Of a stretch of 22,663 nucleotides of DNA, positions 1 to 8,959 are shown one piece after another (position 1 is the first letter of the stretch; every line of letters begins with the position of its first letter). A model generated the notes under the pieces. That model was not told the DNA's origin. It saw nothing but the letters and a program-made list of their open reading frames with translations, and made no database searches. The stretch comes from Chara braunii (Eukaryota; Streptophyta; Charophyceae; Charales; Characeae): positions 778,667-801,329 of the forward strand of contig BFEA01000408.1 in the NCBI GenBank assembly GCA_003427395.1, in the 5' to 3' direction. The position numbers and the translations under genes were made by a program.

Positions 1-987
1 TGTCTCTGTCTCTCCTCGCCCTTCCTCCTAAATTTTTTTTTATGATGATTTTCTAGGCTACCAGCCGGGCGGCCCGGTTCCTGGGTGGCCAGCCCGTGAA
101 AGGAGCAGGAAGGTCCCAGCAAAAAAAAAAAAAAAAAAAAAAAAAAGAAATCCAAAAACTCCAAAACAAAACTATGTTATGCAGAAAAAGAAACTGAACA
201 ACATTTGCCTCAGGGTTACCTCGAAATCCTTCATCAAATTTCAATAATTTTATTTTTTTTAATCACCAGTTGAACTCAGACTTCGTATCCAATTTTGGGC
301 TATTCTTTATTACCCTGTGATTTTTTTTTATTTTTTTTTTTTAAGTCTGTTTGAGTTTATGCGAGTGGTCTGTGTCAGGTTCCCTACAACATTTCTTCTT
401 TTTGCGGGCATAGCGCGCACCGCCCGCACCGCGGGCGCCTAGCTAGGCTTTATTATGTTTCTTTTGATTACAATACTTCTTTTTTTCGTTTCCTATTTTT
501 TTTAAATAACAAAAAATGTCAAAAAACCGAGGTTGTAGGGATTTTCAAACCCTACAACCCCATATTTTATTTTCATTTTTTGTTTATTTCCTGGGAAATA
601 AAAATACTGCAAGTTTCACGGCCACACTCTACAAGTCTGGCCCGGGGGTCACAATCCCGACCGCCTGCGGTCAGCGGGCCCGCGGTCATGACTGCAGGTG
701 ATACATAGGTGATGAGCCAGTGAAGTTGTTGAAGTCCAATGGAATGATTTTTTTTTTGTGGAGGTTTGACACAGCTATCATGATTCATGACAACACGCAT
801 AGTTCAGAGAGCCATCTAGTCCATTTGGGGATGAACCTGGCCACTTGTCTTCACTCGATTCACTGGAACAGTTGCAGCAGTAAAACGTGACTGAATCTAG
901 AGCAGAACACCCCGTGAGATTTATCCCCACATTTCTGTAGGGAAAATGGCTCTCTATCACCATTAGGCTTTAGGCTTTAGCCCATGG
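1..987. other. AT-rich non-coding stretch with poly(A) and a short hairpin
   Basis: No credible gene is seen. A run of 26 A lies at 121-146 and several T runs at 250-500. A perfect 10-bp stem (GGTTGTAGGG at 531-540 with its complement at 550-559, 9-nt loop) sits in an AT-rich context. It could be a small hairpin or a terminator-like fold, but nothing around it gives a role. Short open frames here have no recognisable domains. Confidence 0.5.

Positions 988-988
<1 letters not shown>

Positions 989-1026
<38 letters not shown>
989..1026. repeat. (CT)n microsatellite
   Basis: An uninterrupted CT run of about 38 bp, the first of many in the window. The pyrimidine strand is the plus strand. Confidence 0.95.
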
Positions 1027-1029
<3 letters not shown>

Positions 1030-2300
1030 CCTTAGCAAAGTTTGCTAAGCTTTCCGGGAGTCCCTGGGAAGATTGACTTTCCAGGACGTACCCCGGAATA
1101 GTTCGTTTTCTGGGGGAAAGGACGCCGTAATCAGTTAGATGCTGTGTGTAAGTGTTTTTGAAAAAAGGTTTTTTGATATGTATTCTAGTTTTTTTTTAAT
1201 TATAGTTCCTCTCGTTTTGTGTTTTGTTTTTTCTGTAATTTTTCTTCTCTGGGTTTTGTGTACCAGGGAAACGACACAGGCTGGCAGGGAACGGAGTGTT
1301 TTTTCTGTAGTTTTATTTTATTTTATCTCATCTTATTTTACTTTTATTTTTTACTTTTATTTTTTCTTCGTACCGGGTGAAACGACGGAGGCAGGGCATT
1401 AGGATTGACTGCAGCAATGGGTCTGGCATGAGTAAGAGGCCGTGTGGGGGGAGGCGATATCAGATAAAGAAGTATTTTTCTGTATTCTATTTTTTGTATA
1501 TCTTATCTCTTCGTATGACGAAGGCCTGACGTGTCAGAGCGGGTGATATGGGAAGGAGGACGATATCGGGTAATCAAAGTAGCCTTTTGAAATATGCCTG
1601 GGCATGGGAGAATTGAGTAGAGGGTAAGGCAGGAGGGTCGGTTAAAAAAAGCGGGAGTTTCTGGTGGGTAATTACTAATTTTAGAAAAAACGTGATTGTC
1701 GGAGTATATGTGTGAGCGCTCCCATGTACGGGAGATGGAGAACTGTTTTTTGGGAAACGGGACCATGTGTGGGTCTCGCCGGCATGATCCCGACTTCTTC
1801 ATTACCAACATGGGTCTGGCCTCTATAAGGGAAAATAGGTACGGGGAATCTCATGCATGCCACGCTGCGGGAGGTAATCAGAAGATCTCGCACGGAGAAC
1901 TACTGATGAAGAAAGAGGCAAGGACAACAGCGAGAGGAGGGTACCTGAAGACGAAGAGGAGTCGGGAGGCACAGGAGGAGGAGGGGAGAGGAGAGGGAGA
2001 GGCGAGAGAATAGTTAAAAGTAGCAGGATGGAAGGCCGGAAGAAAATGAGGGTGTGGCGGATGACCAGAGGTGGAATATGGCGAAAACAAGTAAGAGGAC
2101 GAAGGGACAGCAGATTAGAATAGATAGAGACAGATAGGAGGGACGGGTGCCAGGTGGAGTAGGATGTAGGGCGGTAAGTAGGGAGGTAGAGTACACAGTT
2201 CTTCGAGATAGATCAGACACAGAGGAGGTAGGGGATGTGAGGACAAGAAAGATTATATAAGAAGAGAAAGGACGACACATACCATCCTGAATCTATGAAG
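1030..2300. other. Non-coding; T-rich degenerate repeats then purine-rich tract
   Basis: Between 1200 and 1520 a T-rich phrase of the type TTTTCTGTA followed by TTTTATTTT recurs about three times. Each time it is followed by a G/A-rich phrase such as ACCAGGGAAACGAC or ACCGGGTGAAACGAC, which suggests an old, badly eroded tandem repeat of about 115 bp. From 1890 to 2270 the plus strand is strongly purine-rich. The open frames here are short, charged low-complexity translations, and I do not call any gene. Confidence 0.4.
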
Positions 2301-2310
2301 CTTACCTGTT

Positions 2311-2395
2311 GAGGACATGCTCCCTGATGAGTCTGCCGAATACACCGGCAGCGAAACGCGTCGGGGCGACGCGTATAAATGTTTATGGACTTCTG
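2311..2395 (+). ncRNA. Hammerhead ribozyme-like motif 1
   Basis: The catalytic core is complete and in order. CTGATGA is at 2324-2330 and GAAA at 2353-2356. A GTA cleavage triplet is at 2373-2375, with predicted scission after 2375. Stem II is CTGCCG/CGGCAG with a 7-nt loop plus the closing G-C and one bulged T. Stem III is ACGCGTCG/CGACGCGT, 8 bp with a GGG loop. A hammerhead RNA cuts its own backbone at this triplet; in eukaryotes such motifs occur in Penelope-like elements, retrozymes and satellite repeats. Stem I, which should join the flanks 5' of CTGATGA and 3' of the cut, is not convincing by eye (only ACAT/ATGT). The copy may therefore be decayed or may need a partner. A (CT)n(GT)n microsatellite begins about 70 bp downstream. 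Confidence 0.72.
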
Positions 2396-2443
2396 GATTA
2401 TGAGTGAAGTCTTTTTCAGTGCACAAGCTGATGTCCAGTGTGC

Positions 2444-2446
<3 letters not shown>

Positions 2447-2506
<60 letters not shown>

Positions 2507-2579
2507 GCGTGTGTGTGTGTGTGTGTGCCTCTATTTTCCCGAGTCTAGGGCAAAACATGCTGCCAGATCTCTCTCTCTC

Positions 2580-2624
<45 letters not shown>
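2447..2624. repeat. Compound microsatellite (CT)n-(GT)n and second (CT)n
   Basis: CT runs from 2447 to 2502, then GT to about 2527. After 40 bp of unique sequence, CT runs again from 2569 to 2624 with one CC interruption. The resulting SL/RE-repeat open frames on either strand are artefacts of the repeat. Confidence 0.95.
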
Positions 2625-2627
<3 letters not shown>

Positions 2628-2629
2628 CC

Positions 2630-3235
2630 CACCACCTCCTCTATCTCGGGAGAGAAGGGCAGCTTGTTCCGACGGTTGAGAACAACGGATTATTGAAAGG
2701 CCAGGGTAAAGAGAACGGACAAAGGCGTAGAAGAAGGACAGCAATGAAGTTCGAACCAGACGGATTCGGACGAAGCTAAAACCAAAGAATATGTTGTTGA
2801 TTGCGCTACTACAATCAGCGACCCTCATAACGAAAGCCGAGGACTGATAACTCTGTTGCCACGTGGCCTGTCCATAGCCGACCACGATGGCGCTTGCTCC
2901 TTTCTTCTTCTCGAATTCCAGATGTTTCACCTTCAGTTTACACTTAGAACTTGGATTAGACACGTTTCACCTTCAGGTTGCCCGTCCCTGCGCCTTCACC
3001 TATGCAATGTCAGACTGTTTCTGCTGTCCTATGTCAGCCTTCTTCTGCCGTGCCACATCTGCCCGCTGGGCCGCTTCTCCTCTGTCATGCCGTCCTTCGG
3101 TGTGTTCGCCACGCGCTGTCAAGTACGTGAGCGCAGCTGACTCTACCTGAACGAGGTGCCTGCCAAGCTTCCACGACACCATGCACGTCACCTGCCAAAA
3201 TGACTCTCCCTCAACGAGCTGCCCGCTGGCCAAGC
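2630..3235. other. Non-coding, no recognised feature
   Basis: Open frames of about 90 codons exist on both strands but show no domain, and their composition is that of unconstrained sequence. The phrase TTTCACCTTCAG occurs twice near 2926 and 2965, a small local duplication. Confidence 0.35.
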
Positions 3236-3236
3236 A

Positions 3237-3418
3237 TGCCATACCCTATTACCCATACTCGCTTCGCTGGCAGCTGGAAATTCCAAGCGACTACGATAAA
3301 GAAAACTCCCTATTCCGCATGCATGCAGTACCATATCCTTGCCTCCTCCCCTGGAGAGGAATGACATATCTATTCACGCTTGGCTGGCAGCTGGAAATTC
3401 GAAGTGACTACCGTAAAG
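3237..3418 (+). repeat. Two-copy direct duplication, offset 117 bp
   Basis: The phrase CAGCTGGAAATTC with shared flanks (TATTCACGC/TACTCGC before it, GACTAC.GTAAAG/GATAAAG after it) occurs at 3271 and again at 3388. This gives two diverged copies of a unit about 60 bp long, 117 bp apart. No function is apparent. Confidence 0.7.
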
Positions 3419-3503
3419 GCACGCGCCGCGCGGTACTTCGGGCGGCCGTGACAGAGAAAAGAGCCTGGGTTATCAAGCTGAGGTGGCCTCAGGCCCGGGG
3501 CAA

Positions 3504-3588
3504 GGTCCCACTTGCGCAAATTAGGAGATTTCAGCCGTTGAGCTTTGCTCTCTACGGCCAATATCTCTTAATTCGTGCAAGTGGGACC
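3504..3588. mobile_element. Mini inverted-repeat element, copy 1 (85 bp)
   Basis: The sequence begins with GGTCCCACTTGCGC and ends with its near-perfect complement GTGCAAGTGGGACC. Terminal inverted repeats of about 25 bp match with few mismatches, leaving a short centre, so the whole unit folds into one hairpin. A second, shorter and inverted copy with the same ends lies at 7537-7598. Size and structure fit a MITE or foldback element with no coding capacity. No target duplication is obvious. Confidence 0.75.
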
Positions 3589-3589
3589 T

Positions 3590-4020
3590 AGACCTCGGTT
3601 GCAAGAATGACAGGGGACCTCCGACACAACAGATCCATTCTGGGGAGAAATCGCTACAAAGGATTGGCCGCGGGGGCCATCAACAACTTTTCCCTTTTTT
3701 TTTCTTTTTTTTTTTGTCCTCGTAGCTGAGGCATCTCACGTGGAGATGTTTTTCTTTTGTTTTTTTTTTGAGTAAAACTGCTCCCGAGTCACACTTTAAG
3801 TTTGAAATAGACAGGAAAAACCACTTCGTTGCAACTACAAATCTGAGGAGTTCAAAGAGGCCAAAAAAAAACTGGACATGGCAGCCCTACCAGGGCTGTA
3901 GTTCGTTAGAGACAAAAACAGCAGAAAAAGCGGGTGCCACACAGCGACCTGCCGGGACCGTTGTAGACCACTAGGACCTGTGGACAGAGCAGCACCTAGA
4001 AGGGCCAGGTCCCATGAGCA
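3590..4020. other. Non-coding stretch between repeats
   Basis: The stretch contains T-rich runs at 3690-3720 and 3747-3770. No gene or RNA is recognised. Confidence 0.35.
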
Positions 4021-4024
4021 GCTT

Positions 4025-4149
4025 AGAGTTTCCTCAATGCCCGTATCTGGACGTGTTTGTGGGCATGTGGTGTGGAGGAAATATAAAGCCATTTCTGCAC
4101 AGTGCACATCTCCTCCAACACGTCCAGATTCGGGCGTTGAGAAAACTCT
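4025..4149. repeat. 125-bp imperfect inverted repeat (hairpin)
   Basis: The arm at 4025-4058 (AGAGTTTCCTCAATGCCCG...) is the reverse complement, with few mismatches, of 4117-4149. The inner part continues pairing (GTGTGGAGGAAAT with ATCTCCTCCAACAC), so almost the whole unit can fold as one stem. It could be a small foldback transposon or a precursor of small RNA; the sequence alone does not decide. Confidence 0.7.
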
Positions 4150-4190
4150 ACCCGGCTGGTGGGCCCCTGTGGAGCCCACGTAGAGAGGGT

Positions 4191-4362
4191 GCAGGCTAAT
4201 TTGAAACCGTGCCCGAATTCGTCCCGTGCGCACTTGGACAGACACACACAGGCTAATTTGAAACCGTGGTAGGTTTCCCGTTTACTTAAAAAACAGGAAA
4301 AAAAAAGAAAAGAAACGGTGGCCGAATTTGTCTCGTGCGGACTTAGACACACACACACACAC
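4191..4362 (+). repeat. Direct duplication; second copy carries a 52-bp insertion
   Basis: GCTAATTTGAAACCGTG followed by CCGAATT.GTC.CGTGCG.ACTT.GACACACAC occurs intact at about 4195-4248. It recurs at 4251-4362, where 4269-4320 (A-rich, ending in AAAGAAAAGAAACGGTG) interrupts it right after CCGTG. The insert is bordered by CCGTG and CGGTG, which could be a short imperfect target duplication. Confidence 0.65.
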
Positions 4363-4421
4363 ACAGAGTACAGCGTCCATGGCTACACACACACACACAC
4401 AGAGTACAGTGTCCATGGCCA
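4341..4421 (+). repeat. (CA)n microsatellite with duplicated spacer
   Basis: Two CA runs are each followed by ACAGAGTACAG.GTCCATGGC, about 36 bp apart, so CA plus spacer has been duplicated as one unit. Confidence 0.8.
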
Positions 4422-4541
4422 CGGTCATCCCCCCCGAACATAAGGTACCCTGCCAATGAATGTATACAAGCCATCTGTACGGTTGGGTACAGGGAACATG
4501 AGGGTTCCCAACATGATTGTGTACTGGTGCGAAATTGTGCC

Positions 4542-4561
4542 GGGGGGGGGGGGGGGGGGGG

Positions 4562-4606
<45 letters not shown>
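4542..4606. repeat. Poly(G) followed by (GA)n
   Basis: About 19-21 G from 4542, then GA from 4566 to 4606. A purine-only strand of about 65 bp. Confidence 0.95.
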
Positions 4607-4610
<4 letters not shown>

Positions 4611-4828
4611 AGGGCGACCCTCATTTTGCATGTACGGGACGTCGGGATCCGAAACGTAGGTTCTATACATTCATTATTCAGGTGCGTTATGTGGGGGCAT
4701 GACGCTTCATGACGGTAGACCTGAAAATGAATGTATACAACCAATCTTTCAGGTCAGGCACAGGCAAAATGAGGGTCGTGAACATAGCAACCGTGTGTTA
4801 TGTTCGAGGAGAAGGGTAGCTATGGATG

Positions 4829-4830
<2 letters not shown>

Positions 4831-4880
<50 letters not shown>

Positions 4881-4943
4881 CCGCTCTCCTTACCTATCAC
4901 CCTCCTGCTCCGTCCCTCCCTCCCTCCCTCCCTCCCTCCCTCC
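4831..4943. repeat. (CT)n and (CCTC)n microsatellites
   Basis: CT runs from about 4831 to 4878, then a tetranucleotide CCTC/CTCC run from 4912 to 4943. Both are pyrimidine-only on the plus strand. Confidence 0.95.
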
Positions 4944-5147
4944 CGCGCCCCCTTGGATCAATACTGGGAAAATGAGGGTCACGAACAGGTATGCGTTATG
5001 TTGGGGGAAGACGGCAACTATGGAGGCCGTTGCTGCCGTCCTCCCCGAACATAACGCACGCTATAGCTATGTTGGCCACCGTCATTCTCCCTGTATCAGA
5101 CCAAAAAAAAATTTTACAAAAAAAAAGAAAGAGAGAGAAAAAACAAG

Positions 5148-5150
<3 letters not shown>

Positions 5151-5184
<34 letters not shown>
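5151..5184. repeat. (GA)n microsatellite
   Basis: A GA run that follows an A-rich purine tract starting near 5104. Confidence 0.95.
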
Positions 5185-5185
<1 letters not shown>

Positions 5186-5399
5186 ATCGTCGATAGCTGC
5201 TGCCTTTCCCCAACATAACGCACACCCTAGGGTTCACGACCCTCATTTTGCCTGTATCGGACCCAAAAAATAGTGTGTATAAGACCATTATCAGGGGGGA
5301 CAGTCCTCCCCCGAACATAATGCACACTGCACAGTGATAATGAATGTATGTAAGCTATCTTTCCGGTCCAGTACAGGCTCTCTCTCTCTCCACACACAC

Positions 5400-5465
5400 A
5401 AACACACACCTCCTGATGAGTCCGTGAAAGTCCGACGAAACAGTCTGGTACAGCCATGCTTTTTT
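5400..5465 (+). ncRNA. Hammerhead ribozyme-like motif 2
   Basis: CTGATGA is at 5413-5419, GAAA at 5437-5440, and a GTA cleavage triplet at 5448-5450. Stem II is short (GTC/GAC, 3 bp, with a long loop that contains CGTGAAA, reminiscent of the classical GUGA-capped stem). Stem III is minimal (AC with GT, 2 bp). Such short stems are known from natural type I hammerheads of retroelements, which often act as dimers. Stem I is not evident: the 5' flank is a CA-rich microsatellite, which may have overwritten it. The same order (hammerhead, about 30-70 bp, microsatellite) is seen at motif 1. I infer a degraded relative. Confidence 0.62.
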
Positions 5466-5483
5466 TGAGTGTATAGCGAATAT

Positions 5484-5491
5484 GACAACAC

Positions 5492-5568
<77 letters not shown>

Positions 5569-5613
5569 TCTGTGAGAGAGCAGAGAGAGAGAGAGAGAGA
5601 ACGAGAGAGAGAG
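5484..5613. repeat. (CA)n-(GA)n compound microsatellite
   Basis: CA runs from about 5491 to 5521, then GA to 5565. After a short unique piece, further GA runs continue to about 5613. Confidence 0.95.
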
Positions 5614-6650
5614 AGCCCAGGTGTCGCGTAACCCCCCTCTGGCGGCAAGTAAGCGTACCTAAGAAACTCCGGCCGGAAGTCCTAGTGATTTCCTCGTGCG
5701 TTCCTTTTCAACTGATGTGACCATCCCTCCACGTCGAGTATTACTCTTCATCAACTTTTGAATGGACAGGCGGCTTTGAAAGAATACGAAAACGACGAAC
5801 ACAAAAGAAACAAAGAGACAAACGATAACAATAATTTAAAGAAAACCAACAAGAGGACGACGAGGAAAAGAAGGACAAAAGATTCAGATCTGCGGGAGAA
5901 GAACTGTTACAACAAAAAAGTCGATAGTCAAAAGTAGCCTGAAGTACAGATCATTTACATCCTGGCAAACGCTTTTGCACAAAACAAACGAAAGCAACGC
6001 GCATGAGGAGTCCTTGTCTCTTTTTTTCTTTTTCGTTCTCGTTCTTTTCCGTTCTCGTTCCCTTTTTCGGCCCAGCGATGTCAGGCTCTAAGGTGACGGA
6101 AGTCATTATAGCTCTGCCACCCGCTCTACGTGTCCTTCTTCCCCACATCAAATTTAAGCAATAAACACAGAGAAGACTCTCAAGAGTCAGATGTAGTAGC
6201 GGTACTAAACGACAAGTCGTTCCCAATTACTGTAGTCCGGAGCACGGTGTGTAGTGCGAGAAAAGCAAAACGCTGCAGTGGTGAGAGACGACTCTTAGCG
6301 CTTACAGTAACTCACACTTGCACTTTCCTGGAAAGTGCGCAGCCGAGTGCTACTACCGCCCCGCCGGGCACAGTCCAAGCATGTCGTAGTCCGAGCACCC
6401 CGTACTTTCAACACTCTCCCTTCGTAAATGTGTGGATGCAGGCGCACTCCGCTTCGCATCGATTACCGTACGTACGCCCATCGCATCCACAAACGGGGCG
6501 ATAGATGCGCGGGCACGGGCAGCTGCTTCCACTAGGCTCACAGCTTTTACACACAGTAACGCAAACTCCGGGCGTCGTCTTCGTGATACAATGACAACGA
6601 GCAATGCCCTCTCTCTTTGGGTCACATGGGGTTATATGTTTGTTTTCTTT
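5614..6650. other. Non-coding, no recognised feature
   Basis: The stretch is mixed A-rich and T-rich sequence, including the T-rich phrase TTCTCGTTC repeated near 6040-6060. Open frames of 90-125 codons on both strands between 6130 and 6625 overlap each other antisense and show no domain, so I do not call them. Confidence 0.35.
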
Positions 6651-6654
6651 CTTT

Positions 6655-6757
6655 ACTTTGGACCAGTTCTCTATTTGTGTGTGGCATCGGGGGCATGCTA
6701 ATCTTCTAATCTTCTCTGGATTGTTCCACTTTTAAGTTTTAACGGATGTCCCAAAGG
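6655..6757 (-). pseudogene. U6 snRNA-like relic
   Basis: Read on the minus strand, the segment follows U6 spliceosomal RNA from near its 5' end. It shows GGGACATCCG.TAAAA, then a GGAAC piece, then CAGAGAAGATTAG, then GATTAGCATG with the AGC triad, then CCCC, ACAC and a 3' GGTCCAAA. Two changes argue against function. About 8-9 nt around AAGATTAG are duplicated between the ACAGAGA region and the AGC triad. The middle of the internal stem-loop (TGCGCAAGGA in ordinary U6) is missing. There is no T run directly after the 3' end for Pol III termination. It is probably a retrocopied or decayed U6. Confidence 0.8.
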
Positions 6758-6759
6758 AA

Positions 6760-7530
6760 AGTGCATTTTCAAACTGTTTTGGTGACTTCGCTACAGTTAG
6801 CCCTCCTTTTTTCTTGCCGCTGTCTCCTGTTTTTTGCAGCTGCCTCATGCAATTTGGCCCTCTTCGTTCCTCCCCGAAGTGTATTCAAGTCCCTCTTCAT
6901 GTATTACTGCCTTCACCCGAATACAAATCCTGGTCATTATACCGAGATACCTGGTCATTATACCTATATCTAGGCCGAGAGTTGCCCCAAATACAGCTAG
7001 TAAAAGGATGGTACCTTGTATTAGGGTGAAGACTGCGGTAACATACTAGTCTATCAGCACACAGTGCCACGCACAGTAACTGTGGGCTGATGCATTTGAA
7101 AATCAGCGGAGAACAACCCACTACCCGCGTGTGGTCCTTTCTTACGAAATAAAAAAGAAGTAACTTCAGTAGAGTCACAAAAAAGAGTTATAAGTGCACT
7201 ATGGGACAAGATACAGTTTGAAATTGAACTCGGGCACCCTACGTGGCCAGAAAGCTGGGTTGTATACATTGCCCGAACTACAATGTGAAAACTGTATTTT
7301 GACCCATGGTGCAAGTATAACTCATTTTCGTGACTCCCGCGTAGTCAAAGTTCTTCTAGCAGGATACTGACACATGTCTCTACCAAATTTGGCGTTCATT
7401 AGAGTCAGACACATGTCACGGAACGCACAGGTATGAGGTCGGGTTCATTATATAGGACCTTTGCAACTGATGTCTTTGTGAGTAAATATCTGGCATCAAG
7501 TGTAAGCTGCAAATCTTCCCCGGGCGGGCG
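6760..7530. other. Non-coding, no recognised feature
   Basis: A small direct repeat (CTGGTCATTATACC at about 6929 and 6949) is the only structure noticed. Open frames of 70-90 codons overlap on both strands without recognisable domains. Confidence 0.35.
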
Positions 7531-7536
7531 GGGGTA

Positions 7537-7598
7537 GGTCCCACTTGCACGAATTAAGAGATGCTGACCGTCAAAGATCAATTTGCGCAAGTGGGACC
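7537..7598. mobile_element. Mini inverted-repeat element, copy 2 (62 bp)
   Basis: It has the same ends as the 85-bp unit at 3504-3588 (GGTCCCACTTGCACGAATTAAGAGAT at one side, TTTGCGCAAGTGGGACC at the other) but lies in the opposite orientation and lacks about 23 bp of the centre. Similarity continues a little into the flank (TTGCCCC.GG), so the true element end may lie slightly outside. It is an internally deleted sister copy. Confidence 0.75.
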
Positions 7599-7599
7599 T

Positions 7600-8950
7600 T
7601 GCCCCTGGTGCTAGACAAAGTGGCATGTCTTACCAGCACCCCTAGCTTCCGCTTGGCTGATCTTCTAAAAAAAAAGAAAAAAAAAGAAAAAGGGTCAGAT
7701 ACACGCAGGACAGGCACTGAGTATGGGTGCGTTTTCTTGCTTTTCTTCTTGTTGAAACAGGGATGGCCGGCTGATTGTGCATATCTTTTGTAGGATTGAC
7801 ATGTGGCGCGTTCACATGACTTTATACGTTTTCACGGATAGCTTCCGAATATGGTGCTGTAAGATTAGAATACACGGTGGGGTTTCTGAGTAGGGACATG
7901 ATTTTACGGAGTGAAGGGCAGCTGTTTCCTCGGTTGAGGATAATCGACGCTGCCCATTAGGCTAACGTTGCGTGCTAGTGTGTCGGTGCATGTGCTTTTC
8001 TTGCCCTCAAGTAGGAAGGACACGTGGCATGCTCATATGATTTCTGATTGTTCATAGGTGTGACGAACTACTTCCCGACCCCGTGCTATCTTTCGTACCC
8101 CTCTGGCTCAGAAATTTTCCTTGTATCATACCCATCCCACAAAAACCCCATTTGTTTTCTTGATTTCGGGCGCCACGTTTGCGGCCCCCATTTTGTCGGA
8201 AGCTCTTTTCAATCCTTGGAATTCTGATTTTGCAATTCAGGAAATACCTGGGAAATTATGCGCGCCTTAGCGAGCGCGCTGAGAATCGGGCTCGACAGTT
8301 AGGAATTACGGAATAAGCGGAGCCCGACGCATCTTTTTCCTTGCCTGAATGTTCTCGGTCACGTCGGAGAAAACTCTAGGAATTTTGCAAGAATACGGAT
8401 AGACATAGGACTTTCTTTTCCCGCGTCGACTTTCGCGCGCGGATATGGTGATTTCAATTTTTGAATTGGTGTAGGATATAGGCAAGTTGTAACTGTTTCG
8501 GTGCCTTTTTCCCTCGCTGTCGGCACCGCGCATGCAAGCATCCTCCTCCTTATTTCCTGCGTCATCCCTCCCCCGCACTCTTCCCTCTCCCTTTTCCCCT
8601 CCTCTTTCTCTCTCCTCGCAACTGTTTTTACTCTCTCTCTCTCGCTCTGATCGATTGCGCGCCCATTTCTCTTTCTTGGTCATCTGAATCTTGGACCCGT
8701 CTTGCGCTACTTCTCGCGCCTTTTTCTTCTCACCCTCTGAACACAGCGCACGAACCCCGATTGATCATTCGATAACTCCCGCTCGCCAATCAGGTGCGTG
8801 GATCAATAGGATGTTCCTATTGCGCGACGATTTTGATTGGTTGAACCTTGAGCTTCGGGGGATCAACATGGCTTCCACGGAGCGCTCTTCTCAAAGTCTT
8901 CTCCTCCTGCTTCTTCTCTTACACGCCGACTTCCCCCCTGCCTTCTCCCT
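7600..8950. other. Non-coding, no recognised feature
   Basis: Composition changes from AT-rich to CpG-rich near 8230. Beyond that point the plus strand has pyrimidine-rich patches (8560-8640). A frame at 8306-8683 on the minus strand is Glu/Arg-rich only because of those patches. Nothing is recognised. Confidence 0.3.
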
Positions 8951-8959
8951 CCCCGATCC

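Larger units (their letters stand above)
4424..5385. repeat. Cluster of diverged dispersed-repeat copies in both orientations, split by microsatellites
   Basis: Recurring phrases are CCCCGAACATAA (or its complement TTATGTTCGGGG), AATGAATGTAT, GTACAGG, and AAAATGAGGGTC followed by CGAACA. Plus-orientation pieces lie near 4446-4520, 4725-4830 and 4952-5030. Minus-orientation pieces lie near 4615-4700, 5022-5100 and 5195-5275. A piece near 5305-5385 parallels 4424-4500. Between pieces sit poly(G)-(GA)n, (CT)n, (CTCC)n and (GA)n tracts. The implied unit is about 100 bp. It looks like a non-coding repeat family that was duplicated and inverted locally. No protein is encoded; the Ser/Leu and Arg/Glu frames come from the microsatellites. 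Confidence 0.7.

Noticed and set aside
1890-1960. A further hammerhead core from ACTGATGAAG near 1901
   Set aside because: No correctly spaced GAAAC after a stem and no cleavage triplet; the sequence is simply purine-rich.
2253-2963. A 236-codon minus-strand frame and several similar frames with Ser-Leu or Arg-Glu repeats (2404-2696, 4343-5648)
   Set aside because: Their length comes from CT/GA microsatellites, which lack stops in all frames. The unique parts show no domain.
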